Positions 54,701 to 64,000 of a DNA stretch of 64,000 nt are shown here, piece after piece. Position numbers and translations under genes: made by a program. Every line of letters starts with the position of its first letter. The stretch's first letter is position 1. The notes below the pieces were generated by a model. That model did not search any database. It had not been told where the DNA came from and worked only from the letters and a program-made list of their open reading frames with translations. Source of the DNA: Leuctra nigra (lineage: Eukaryota > Arthropoda > Insecta > Plecoptera > Leuctridae); contig OW203770.1 in the NCBI GenBank assembly GCA_934045905.1, forward strand, positions 1,240,001 to 1,304,000. Direction: 5' to 3'.

Positions 54701-57700
54701 GGCGTGGCGAATTAAACCAATCAGTCAAAGTAAAATACCTACTTATCTTTATATAATTTAAAATTTAAATGATATTCACAATTATATATGAAGTTAAGAG
54801 TTGTAAAATACGATTCTCCCTTTCTTCTCTTATTTTGGGGAGGCACAGCCTCCCTTGCCTCATGCACAAACCGCCACTGATACGCGGGTATACGCGGGTA
54901 TACGCGGGTATATGCGGGTACGCCGTATACATAAATTGTTTTTGGCCTGTGTGGACACCCATAAATATTTGTTGGGATATATACCTACTCACAACGTTTA
55001 TAAATCATGTATATTTAAATAAATATGCCAGTTGCGAGGTGTCATAAATTCAATTTGTACAGAAAACCAAATATTCTATTGATTTGAAAAAGAAAACTTA
55101 AAAATTTAGAAATTTGAATTGTATTTGAAGCATGAAATAACTAATATTGAAGAAAATCGCAATGAATTTCTGTAAAAGTAAAGAAATTGAGAAAAATCAA
55201 GGCTTTTATTACATCAAAAAGAGTTTCAAGAAATCGTTACAATTGCACCAAAACGAATTAAATTGAGGAACATTTTCTTCGGGCTTCGCCCCCAAACCAT
55301 CATATTTTCCTTCGTGTGTAATTTTTTTGCGTATACCAATAAATTATTTTAGGACAACACCACTGATATTTTCATCCACGAGAGCTATTTTTAGATTCCA
55401 TTCAACCTGTTATGGAATTGTGTTTCAGCTTTTTGTTCTTCCATGGATGATCACAGTTAATTTATTTACATTTAAGTTTGCACTCAGGTTTTTGACAATT
55501 AGTTTGACATATGGCGTGGATATATAATTGTATTTATTTATATATTTTTAACATGAACAACTACAATATTGAAGTAGGTAGATCTGTATTTTGGGTATTT
55601 AAATGGCCATGTGACTAAAAATATTAATCAAGAAATTGACCAAACACTTGCACATAAGAGGAAGATAATGTATTTTCCTCATCATGTAAGTGATTCTACA
55701 ACCCAATTGGTATTTTTTACCTCCAATATTTCCGTCCCGATTTTTTTTTCACGAAATATTCCTGTTCATTCAAACAAATCCAGCGACCGCAGTTATCAAT
55801 CTACAGACTTGGCTCATTGTCTTCGTTATGAATAGGCGAAGAAAACGACTACGAGTTTTTTTTGTCGATATTTTATTTGTACCCTGGTCACAGGCAATAC
55901 AAAATAAGTGTTTTCTCGACGAAAAATCCGGGACGTACCGTTTTGATTTTAAAAATTTTGTGATACAAATTTAAAAAAAAAACGCCTAGACGTTTTTTAG
56001 TATATGTATTATGAATAATCATGCCAAGTATAAGCTCTCTTTGGTCAACGGTTATTCAGTTGGAGCTGTTCGTATGAATCGTATTTTACCCGTTTGAATC
56101 GTCCCGGATAATTTTTTGACTTTGCAAAATGAGATTCGATTATATTGGTCTCTATTAACATCTTCTTACTATACTATAGCTATACTATACTATAAATGAC
56201 GTGGTTCTTACAAAATATTTGTTTTGTGTTATAAACTGTTATAAAAATAAATAAATATTTGTCATAAAATTAAAATCTCATTTCGCTCCCCTAGAATCCC
56301 GTTGCAAATGTTTATAAAAAATTATATATTTTTTTATTTATAATTATTTTTAATTGGCGTTTTATCTCTTTAAAAATTATATATTAAAAGTACCATATTT
56401 AAATTAGAAGTTAACAAAAAACATTTTTCTCCATCAATTGTGTATTTCAAAATGTTTAGGAACAATTGTTTCAACAACAAGAGTAATGCATTTTTGTATG
56501 TACACTCGGCCAAACAAAACTTAATCGTTGACCAAATTTGAATGACTGCTGGTCATGTCCCATAACCAATCAAAGCTTGTTATTATCATTGAAATGTGAG
56601 GTCACCTACTAGAGTGAGACAATGAGATCTCTTAGACTGACTTCTGATGGTGCGATCTTACATTTATCAGCCTATCAGATTTATTGAACGTTCAAGTTTT
56701 GTTTGGCCGAGTGTACATACATAACCAATGGTATAAACTAAAAGACATGTCTCTACAAATTATGAGGGACATTTTGTCTGTAATTAATTATTAACGGAAA
56801 TAATATTTATGTAAATTGATTATGTTTTACAAAATAATGTATACAATAAAATTTCTTATAGTGACTGTATTATCCAAGGCAAATTTCATTGATCATAGAA
56901 TAATCTACCAAATGTAAAAAAATCAGTACGTTTGCACTAAAGATGGCTGAGAAAAATGTTCTTAAAGTAGATACAAATTTACATGTTAAGAAGGCTGAGT
57001 AGTGAGCGTGGCCTTGAAAAGAGTTTTTTCATCGATTTATGAATATCTTTTACCAATGTAATTGTTAACAAAATAATGCTTGTACGAGTTTTCAGGACAG
57101 TTAAATGAAAATAATTTCATAGTTTGGAATAAGTTTTGTAGTGCCATAATGTTACTAATTTTCGGGCACTATTAACGTCTGTAGGACAAAGTAAATCTAA
57201 TGAATCATTACAAGCTATAGAATTATTTTCATTAAACTGTTCAAAATACTCCTACAAAGCCTTAAGATATTGATAAAAATCGATTAAAAAAACTCTTCAA
57301 TGTCAAACTCACTACCCAACCCCTTAACTCTTCGCTACACTGTCTCATAATGTTTACCTTAATATGCTGGATACATGCTCGCTGCCGCTGAAGTCGTTTG
57401 GACCCCAATGAAAACGCAAGTGGTTTAACTGGTAGACTTTGTCTTGATAGTGTAGCTCGGGTGTGACATCGTCGGCAGAATATGACGCCGAAACAACCAC
57501 TGAAAATGACGACACTTTGTGTTATTTTTTGTGTTGTTCTAGCTCATGTTACCTGACATTTTCATTGGAGATAATTTTCCAATGTCTGTACATTTGAATA
57601 TAAATAAATTTAATGAATAACTGAATGCTGTTCTGGGGGCTGCATTTGTCCTTAAAATACTTTGTCGAAACTACTGTGAAATCAGCATTAGGTGATACTA

Positions 57701-60580
57701 GCGCTCGGTGTAGTTTTAGAAAATTGAGAGAGAATAATTGTTTCATAAGTGAGTGTAACTTTGATAGGATGTTCACATGATCAGTCTGATTGTATATTTG
57801 TAGCACTTTAAGATTTTTGCTTCGTGCCTTATTAATTATAGGCGCCTGTTATTCAACAAAACCGCGCAAAACAATGAGATTTCCGATACGATTGGAGACC
57901 AAACCCGTTAACCAATTGATCTCACATTTTAATCATTATTTGATAAAAGACAAACTTAGGGTTATCACTTGGCACATTTTTTTAAATTAATTTTATATGG
58001 CACCCCGAGACAAGAAATAGCTAATTTGTCACCAAAAATCCACTAATTAATACATATTATCACCATAAAATTAAAAATGTACCAACGGATAACCCTAAAT
58101 CTGTCTTTTATCTAATCACGATTGAAATTTCAAATCATTTCGTCAACCCATGTGTCTCCAATCGTATCCAATAAAGCGTCTACAAAATGCAGGAAAATCG
58201 CTCGCGCTTGCAGCACCTTAATATAATATTGTAAGATTATCACATTTAATTATATGTTTAGCGAGCGGTTTGATATCTTACACGCATGTCCGTTGTTGGT
58301 CATTGTCATTGAGCTCGGAACATTGCAGTAGTGTTTGCAAGCTGTTTGCTCGTATGCCACTTGGATTGCTCTCGCCTGGTCAATGAAAAGAGGACTTTGT
58401 CGCTGGCCATAACATTCTGGATAAGTCTCACCCCAGTATCCAGGTCCTGCAATTCATACATTCAATCTCTCGTAAAACCTGTATTTCACCTGGGTTGTGA
58501 CTACGTTCCAAATTAGTATGCAAACCGAAAAATCGTGAGGAAAAATCCCGGCTTTTTTCGGGGTTTTCCGAAAGAAAACGGGCATTTTGGGAAAAATTAT
58601 TAACACCCAATTAAATAATAATTTTTATTTTTTCCCCAAAAAATCCCTAATTTTCCCACCTCCAGGAAAAAAATCGTTTTTTTCCGTACTCAAAATCCCT
58701 AGTTGTGACTTATCTAGATAAAATTATCGAATGCTGGGTAGGAAGAACCATGAAACCAACCCTTTTTTCGATTTTTTGTGTGTGTGTGGAATTACAGCAT
58801 TGTGCATGTCTAGGTCTTTCCACTGTTGATTTTTGATTCTGATTCAAATATTAGACCATGATCACTGCAAAAGTCTGCAGTACTTCCTGTAGACAGTGAC
58901 ATATTTGTTTTTAAAATTGACATTTCGTCTTTGAGATTGAATATTGAATGTAAGGTTTTGTGGTAATCATTCCAGTTTCTGAAGAAAATCTAAACTCTTC
59001 TGATCCTACAAGTGATTATGGTAATTATAGACGAGACGTCCGCACTGCTTTGATCATGAAGTACAATTAAACTTCTGTGTGTCATCTTCCTTCATATAAT
59101 AGGTACCATATAAAATATCACATGGGAGATGAAAGAATAATATTACCTACATCCATTTGGACATTCTGTAGGTAGTGTTTTTCCTTCATTTACCTGATCA
59201 GGATTTTAGCCGTGCGGGCATTTCGTCTATAATTACCGTGAATATTCAGGGATTTACGGAATTTCGGGTAGATCATGCTTCGATATTCTGTACATCCGTG
59301 CTCGCTTATCAACGCGTTACACTGAGCGTTTTCCTAGTTTAAACAAAAGGAAGAAAAGAAAACTGGTATAGATAATCAACAAAAGTATTTTAGGAACTTG
59401 GAGGAAAGTATACAAACCGAAAGGGTAAGACTGAAATATTACCCTTTCCAAATAAATTAGTGTTTGTATTAATTTTGATTTCAGGTACCCATTTATTGAA
59501 TGAAACCTATATAATAACATCCATATATCTTCCAAAATAAGTAATTGTGATAATATGGCCAGTACATATAGTTTTTGGCTATTAACTCAGAATAATGAAA
59601 TTGTTGGTTTAATGGTTAATCCGGCCCAGCATTCAATTATCCAGATAATTTTTTTTTATCTATTTATCTAGATAATTAAATAATTGGTTATCTTTATATT
59701 TATCTTTATCTATAAAAATAAAATTATCTTATCACAGCTCTATGTCAAGCACAGCTTTCTTTGAAGTTCAAAAGTATTTTTACTTACCATCCTCTCCATT
59801 GTAATCATAGGACCAATCAGCTGTAATAAAATAACATTAAATTATTATAACCTTTTCATTGACTTGTGTTTTTTTATTTAATCTCAAAATTATTGTGTAG
59901 AAGAACTAAATTTTTTTGTTAAAAAATTAATACAAATTTTCTTACAAAATTGTTTTGAAACCCCTTGAATTGAAAATTATTTTAAAAATTACAGTTTGGA
60001 TTTTTTTTTACAAAATAAGACTTGCTATGCAAGTAGCATGGCTGCAACAAGCTTTCTACTAAGATATTTGGCAATGGTATTCTAAGATTGTAAAACTGGA
60101 AATATATCTATGTTTAAAACGAAACACGATATGCTAGTAGCTATACAATGTCTATGGTAACATTTTAATATGGATTCTGTGAAAAGCTGATAATCAATAT
60201 ATTTTTTAAAAATACCTGTCATGTTATCCAACTTCAGTCCCAGTTCTGAACTACATTTTAAGCTTATCATGTTTATATACACTAACATAAAAAAAAATAT
60301 TCCGCTAATGTAATTTTTATGAGTTTTCAGAATATATCTACCTTGGTTTTTAGAAAATATTGCCGCAAAGTCTGGAAATATCGATTTGTATGGAAGATAG
60401 ATACAATTTTCAACACAAAACTTTGATTATCTCAGTTTCGTCCGAATGTGACTTATAGCGTTTATTCCCTGTATCATTTTTAATATTATTTGACGTTGCT
60501 AAATGTATTAATTCTCAAAGTAATCTACCTGCCACGACACCCCACACGACGCACAGAAGTAATATTCCTCCAGCCAACAT
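51623..60580 (-). CDS. Secreted alpha-carbonic-anhydrase-like protein (5 exons found, C-terminus missing)
   Basis: Five exons join in consistent phase to 162 codons. Residues 1-17 (MLAGGILLLCVVWGVVA) form a signal peptide. Then ADWSYDYNGEDGPGYWGETY and YPECYGQRQSPLFID match the alpha-CA N-terminus. MTNNGHA keeps the proton-shuttle His region. The metal site reads LNHLRFHWG, where active enzymes have H-F-H-W-G: His94 (CA II numbering) is Arg, His96 is kept. GSEH follows. Exon 5 carries ALEMHAVHF with Glu117 and His119 kept. An Arg at position 94 is also found in the inactive vertebrate CA8, so catalysis (CO2 hydration) is unlikely. The remaining about 130 residues (TTPPC region) were not found to the left, so the gene may be incomplete or its exons may be too diverged. 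Intron 4 (51717-57357) holds a 3-kb hAT. It is convergent with Rpn2. Confidence 0.85.
51758..51814. repeat. Left part of a 10-bp minisatellite (GCGGGTATAC)
   Basis: Five or so GCGGGTATAC/ACGGGTATAC units; the series resumes at 54880-54930 on the other side of the hAT, so the array was split by it. Confidence 0.88.
51815..54879 (-). mobile_element. Autonomous hAT transposon (ZMYM/TTF-type), 3065 bp
   Basis: 15-bp perfect terminal inverted repeats CAGTGGCGGTTTGTG, subterminal GGGGAGGC words, exact 8-bp duplication ATACGCGG (51807-51814, 54880-54887). The GC-rich 54430-54700 stretch upstream of the transposase (with TGACGTCA at about 54530) is probably its promoter. Lies in intron 4 of the CA-like gene. 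Confidence 0.92.
51888..54071 (-). CDS. hAT transposase, TTF-type zinc finger/DUF4371 class, 727 aa
   Basis: Transposase for the element above. A TTF-type finger at about residues 55-125 (SWYDKYAWLAG...FCWSCVLFPAS...LARHAESTAHRQA). The catalytic core has FFSLEIDESTDISCKSQVSI (first Asp) and VAQTHDGAAVMSSELNGLQ (second Asp), then VHCYAHKLNLV. The C-terminal block IPATSASTERSFSCLKRIKS carries the conserved Glu and dimerisation surface. Annotated relatives are often named zinc finger MYM-type protein 1-like. Full family length, no stops, so probably recently active. Starts at the Met at 54071. Confidence 0.93.
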   Translation of the reverse strand: MQVGNQVDKSNIVDKLLEVPLCSRDFNEKVQIKTAGRPTPKIDLVQASGSKRHSYNRSFSTSWYDKYAWLAGSEVKSALFCWSCVLFPASGKCIVWNGEGYKDWKNLPRSLARHAESTAHRQADVRYRLLGRQIIDHAIDQGIRIQNELHNARVTQNRLVLKRLIDITTLLARQEKAFRGRDEGKDSANKGNYREQYEHLCKYDEVLRATQESTVFTGESKITQNELIESVTHVIQEEISKEISEVPFFSLEIDESTDISCKSQVSIIIRYVKEGKAVERFMGFFDVSAGRNATCLNELLKKEFSKFNYKEKLVAQTHDGAAVMSSELNGLQAKVKEVAPQALFVHCYAHKLNLVLSKGANVIKDVRILFSTLAGFSTFFSKSTKRTNVLDSVQNRRLPTNAPTRWNYTSRAVLTVASHREQLLEVFETIRDSPTFDDEAIRESVGLINALENFQFMFLLYTYRKIFHFTDILYEILQSKSTDIEFCQRRILAATESIRRLRSDREFDTVYAEVRELISDEPVVRRACRNNIQQASFRQNIRALNFEIHDNILGQLETRFGDIEKVAFLALVDVSKFDVYGQEFPQNALNRITEQYGRYFDVIALKCELTVLYGDKELWENCSSIAALLLFFVSNKLDQSMPQVKRLLELVLTIPATSASTERSFSCLKRIKSFTRNTMGQERLTSLAQISIEKSLVKRMEKTSQWYDRITDFFAAMKDRRIDLSFR
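55000..56510. other. AT-rich intron sequence, nothing recognised
   Basis: Part of CA-like intron 4. Short open frames only, no family motif. Confidence 0.5.
56513..56713. mobile_element. TA-flanked MITE, 'CACTCGGCCAAAC', copy 2
   Basis: CACTCGGCCAAACAAAACTT / AAGTTTTGTTTGGCCGAGTG with TA on both sides; inverse orientation of 9014-9224. Confidence 0.85.
56990..57323. mobile_element. TTAA foldback, 'GACGGCTGGGTAGTGAG' family, copy 4
   Basis: GAAGGCTGAGTAGTGAGCG ... between TTAA 56986-56989 and 57324-57327; 30 nt inside the donor of CA-like exon 4. Confidence 0.75.
57358..57499 (-). CDS. CA-like exon 4 (zinc-site exon, His94 to Arg)
   Basis: 142 nt after GTCATTTTCAG: VVSASYSADDVTPELHYQDK, VYQLNHLRFHWGPNDFSGSE, HVSSIL plus AG, donor GTAAAC. 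Confidence 0.9.
58282..58446 (-). CDS. CA-like exon 3
   Basis: 165 nt after ATGAATTGCAG: GPGYWGETYPECYGQRQSP through SSMTMTNNGHA plus one base, donor GCGT|GTAAGA. Confidence 0.88.
59788..59820 (-). CDS. CA-like exon 2 (33-nt microexon)
   Basis: After TTTTATTACAG: ADWSYDYNGED plus one base, donor GATG|GTAAGT. It joins exon 1 and exon 3 in phase and supplies the conserved W-x-Y segment. Confidence 0.85.
60529..60580 (-). CDS. CA-like exon 1 (signal peptide)
   Basis: ATG at 60580-60578, 17 hydrophobic codons plus one base, donor GCAG|GTAGAT. Its 5' UTR would be only 10-20 nt by the TATA position. Confidence 0.85.
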
Positions 60581-60616
60581 GCCGTCTTGTTCTTGATTCT
60601 TGTAGAGTGGAGGTTC

Positions 60617-60624
60617 CTTTTATA
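60617..60624 (-). promoter_or_regulatory. TATA box of the CA-like gene
   Basis: TATAAAAG on the minus strand, 44 nt upstream of the start codon, predicting transcription from about 60594. A regulated, TATA-type promoter, unlike the Rpn2 side. Confidence 0.7.
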
Positions 60625-60677
60625 CCACACTTTCTGGGTCACCATGCTTGCACATAACGTGGCTTCGCTACGTCTTA

Positions 60678-60835
60678 AGCCCCATTTACACGGTGCAATT
60701 TCTTGTACAACTTCTGTGACACAGTTGTTCTGCTCGTGCGCAGTATCACTTTTGAGATAAAAAGTGACTCTGCACACGTGCAGAACTTCTGTGGCACAGA
60801 AGTTGTACAATAAATTGCACCGTGTAAATGGGGCT
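60678..60835. mobile_element. Harbinger-like foldback MITE upstream of the CA-like promoter
   Basis: AGCCCCATTTACACGGTGCA and inverse, 3-bp TTA on both sides (60675-60677, 60836-60838). Its edge is about 50 bp from the TATA box. Confidence 0.8.
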
Positions 60836-61454
60836 TTAGTGATAGCAACTGACCTACTGATACATATGAATTTATAATTAATTTTATCTTTTAGTGCACT
60901 GGAAAGTAATTTATGGTGCAAGTGCTCGGCCGCAATGTATTTCATAATTCTGGAAGCACGAGCGATTTTGCGCGATTTTGCATTTTGCATGAGAAATTTA
61001 ATTTTAAATGTGCCAAGTGATAACCCTAGGTTTGTCTTTCATCTAATCATGATTAAAATTTGAGATCAATTGGTTCACGGGTTTCGTCTCCAATCGTATC
61101 GGAAATTGCATAGTTTTTACCGGTTTTAACCGACGCCTAATTAACAAGGCACGAAGCAATAATGAAAACGTGCTACTAATATACAATCAGACTGATCATG
61201 TGAACATCCTATCAAAGTTACACCCACTTATGAGAAGTAAGGTGTCATTATGTTAATCTTTGGAAAAGTTATTTATAGTAGCTAATTGTTTAGATTCAGG
61301 GCGTGTATGAAGTTGACAATAAATATTGATAATGAGTGTAATACGTGTAACATAATTAGACCTTCTACAAAATACGTATCAATTCTGCTTGTTAGACAAT
61401 AGGTATGTTTAAAATCTCAAGGTTTAGGTATTTTAAATAGGGAATATACATTAA

Positions 61455-61955
61455 GGTGGCGCGATCACTCGAGGCTTAGTTTCAGATCTTCATAAATTAT
61501 TGTGTACTTATTCATAATCATGCCATACACAATCCCTGAAAACATTAAACAGTTCTCGTGTCTAGTTTCTGAGATAATTTTTTAGTTTTCTCCCCTATGT
61601 TTTCTTAATATGGCAGCCAAGTAAAATCGTGTAATTTTTAAGCTAAATGAAGTTATAATTTTTTTGTACCGTTTGATTTTAGCAAAAATCTTTTTTTCTG
61701 GTAGACCTACGGACAAACTATTAAGAAAAAAAATGAAAACAATACCAAAGTGTGCTATTTTAAAAGTTATTCGACAAATTCGAAATGATTTTCTTATACC
61801 TCCCTTGTTAAAGTTTTCTTCATTCTCAAAATACACAATTGAAAACTCAGTATCGAGTCTTTTATACTTAAATATAGTTGAACTGTTGTAAAAGTTTTTT
61901 GAAATGGTAATTTCAAAAATAAATAAAAATGTGATATATCGAGTGATCGCGCCAC
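61455..61955. mobile_element. MITE-like element with GGTGGCGCGATCACTCGA ends
   Basis: Inverted ends GTGGCGCGATCACTCGA / TCGAGTGATCGCGCCAC; TTAA before the left end, a degenerate match after the right. Confidence 0.65.
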
Positions 61956-61964
61956 GTTATAAGT

Positions 61965-64000
61965 AATTCAAAATGACATTTTGTTGTTATCAAACTATAG
62001 GTTCACACTAAAAAGTCATGTACATTTTCATTTATAAATACTAGGAAGACGCTCAGTGCAACGCGTTGATGAGCGAGCACAGAACATGCAACATCCCCAG
62101 CCAAACACGATACGATTTCCTTTGCAGCTTTCCAATCTCCATATAAACACTCTGGCTAAACACAGACACATTGTGTCGTGACTTTACATGTGTTAGTAAA
62201 CCAATGTCATTCTACTGCAATGTTAGAATACAAGCGCCCCCCCCCCCCCCCCCCCCACATACATAGTTCCCTAGCAACAGGCGTCGCTAAGCGTCGAGAC
62301 GCCGAGCTCTCTTGATCAATACAACCCTCGCCCCCGCCCCCCTACCTTGTTTCCTAGCAACACTCGCCAAACCTACCCCCACCCCCACCTTGAGCCATTT
62401 TGTCACCCTAGTAAGACTCTAATAATTATGGATGTCCGCAGGGTTTATGCCAGGGGGGGGGGGGCGAGGCAAAGAAGACAATTTTCCTAGGGTTAAGTGG
62501 GGTGTGGGGGCACCCCCCACCAAGTCACGCAGGGTGTATTTTGTTTTTTGGACACTTTGAATTTTGAGACGTCAAAGGTGTATTTTGTTGAAAAATAAAC
62601 ATTATTTTTAAATTTTACACACTGGGGTGATGCAGCTTCCCCCCCCCCCCCCCCCCCCCCACCTTGCCCCGCAGGGCATATTTTGGTTTTTGGCTATTTG
62701 AAATGAGTTTTTGTTAGTTTTTTGTTTACAAAATGAAACTATACGTAAAAATCGACAAAAATGTGATGTTTCCTGACATCCAGAAGGGTGGGGGGGGGGG
62801 GGGGGGCATGATAAAGCGCCCCCTTCCCCCCTGTGGACTCCCTGCAAATAATGCAATGAAATTCGTTGACGATGCAAAATAATCGAGGTGCAGCGGAAAT
62901 GGTCTGCAAATATGTGAAGAATAAAAGAACAGTGTGATAAACACCACTGGACATTCAAAAAGGATGTGTGAAGGTGCAGTGATGGAGAGGAACTAGTTCC
63001 TTTTTGGGCAACTTTTAAGGGAACTTGATTCCTTTTTTAAACGAACTTAGGAACTAAAAAGTAACTTTTGTAAGGAACTTAGGAACTTATTTTACGTTAT
63101 TTTTAATTTAATTTCGAATAGAAATATAGTATCTTATGACATGATTTGTACAGAATTTCTATCGAATAATGACCAATTTTTTTTCGTCCTAAATTTACCC
63201 GATTTCTGAAAATATACTATCAACTTGATCGGTTTGCTCATTCAATTCAGAGAAGGGTTTTTAAACAAAATCCAGTGTGAATTTGGAGGGAATTGTAACT
63301 TAAAAGGAACTTAGTATCTTACTGGTAACTTTCCAGTTCCATTATTTGAAAAGAACTAGGAACTGTAACTAGTTCCTTTTTGAGGAACTTACCCAACACT
63401 GCGAAGGTGTTTTATATTTTAAGAGGGGTTCTATACTCAAGGCTATAATGACTCGCTTGAATTCGCGTTTTCGAGCTGACTAGATGGCAGCACTTTTATG
63501 CGGCTATAACCACCATGACACTGCGCAGTGACGCGTATTGGTTTGTTTACGTTGTTTGGTGTCATGGCGTCATGGCGGAATTGAAATGTCAGTGAAGGTG
63601 GAATAACTTGTGTGTTGTGTTGTTTACGTTATTACTTTGTTATTACTTCATTTTATCATTTCCACCAGATTCCTTACCATAATTGTGGTTCATTTCCGAA
63701 GATAATAAATACTGCCAATCTGATCAAAATGACATTGATAACATCAATAACAAAAGACGGACGATACGAAAACGATGCCGCTTTAGCACTTATACTTTCT
63801 CACACTAGAGTGTGCCCCCTTTGCTCGAAAACGCGAATATTGGAAGGAACGATTTGTAATGTTGTATTTTTAATTTCACGATATTCTGAGCTTGTGAGTG
63901 TGCTGTGTTATTTGAAACGACCTTGTATCTATAATACACCTCCACGTCAGGAGCCCTATTCCAGAAGTTTTACCCAATTCCATTCTGATGGAATCCGGTG
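61965..64000. repeat. 1.55-kb composite direct repeat, copy 2 (reaches window edge)
   Basis: Colinear with 47092-48641, plus one extra insertion at 63462-63837. Contains long C runs (62236, 62639) and G runs (62453, 62791). Confidence 0.75.
63462..63837. mobile_element. Terminal-inverted-repeat insertion in repeat copy 2
   Basis: Ends TTCGCGTTTTCGAGC / GCTCGAAAACGCGAA, 376 bp, absent from repeat copy 1 at the matching point (about 48452). Class unknown. Confidence 0.7.

Noticed and set aside
60508..60990. 160-codon minus-strand frame overlapping CA-like exon 1
   Set aside because: Wrong frame; most of it is the translated Harbinger-like foldback. The real product is read from ATG 60580 in another frame.
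62608..62958. Gly/Pro-rich frames around 47.3-47.8 and 62.6-62.9 kb
   Set aside because: Created by poly-C/poly-G runs in a repeat; not proteins.

Overview
The window is nuclear DNA of an AT-rich, transposon-laden animal. It is almost certainly an insect; a hemipteran or similar large-genome insect is my guess from the repeat types, not something the sequence proves. Genes are split into short GC-rich exons by GT-AG introns that consist mostly of transposable elements. There are no prokaryotic features.

Three host genes can be assembled by hand from splice sites, codon phase and protein similarity. (1) At the left edge, on the minus strand, are the first two coding exons of a pyroglutamyl-peptidase I gene (PGPEP1-like; positions 657-1, running off the window). 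(2) Diverging from it on the plus strand is a complete gene for the 26S proteasome lid/base scaffold subunit Rpn2/PSMD1. It has 16 coding exons from 1380 to 38682, encodes 994 codons, keeps every phase consistent and has a poly(A) signal at 38737. (3) On the minus strand, from a TATA box at 60617-60624 leftwards, are five exons (60580 to 51623, 162 codons) of a secreted alpha-carbonic-anhydrase-like protein. Its first zinc-binding histidine is replaced by arginine. Its C-terminal exons were not found.

Region by region: 1-1379 PGPEP1 exons and a shared upstream region. 1380-38760 Rpn2, whose introns carry dozens of elements: hAT-type MITEs with exact 8-bp target duplications, TA-flanked (Tc1/mariner or pogo/Tigger-like) MITEs, TTAA-flanked foldbacks, 5S-rRNA-derived SINEs, a 3.66-kb LINE with endonuclease and reverse transcriptase, and a 2.77-kb autonomous hAT with an intact 600-aa transposase. 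Several form Russian-doll nests three or four layers deep (introns 7, 8 and 14). 38.8-51.6 kb is gene-poor: foldbacks, Helitron-like ends, a 110-121-bp tandem repeat with long poly-C runs, and tRNA-derived SINEs. 51.6-60.6 kb is the carbonic-anhydrase-like gene; its intron 4 holds a second autonomous hAT (727-aa transposase) inserted into a 10-bp minisatellite. 60.6-64 kb is repeats, including a second copy of a ~1.55-kb repeat seen at 47.1-48.6 kb.

Functionally the genes are unrelated: proteasome core function, peptide-end trimming, and a secreted carbonic-anhydrase-related protein. I found no operon-like or new multi-gene system. The interesting signals are the datable nests of transposons, elements lying within tens of bases of Rpn2 splice sites, two decoy copies of Rpn2 exon ends, a GC-AG intron, and the probably non-catalytic carbonic anhydrase.
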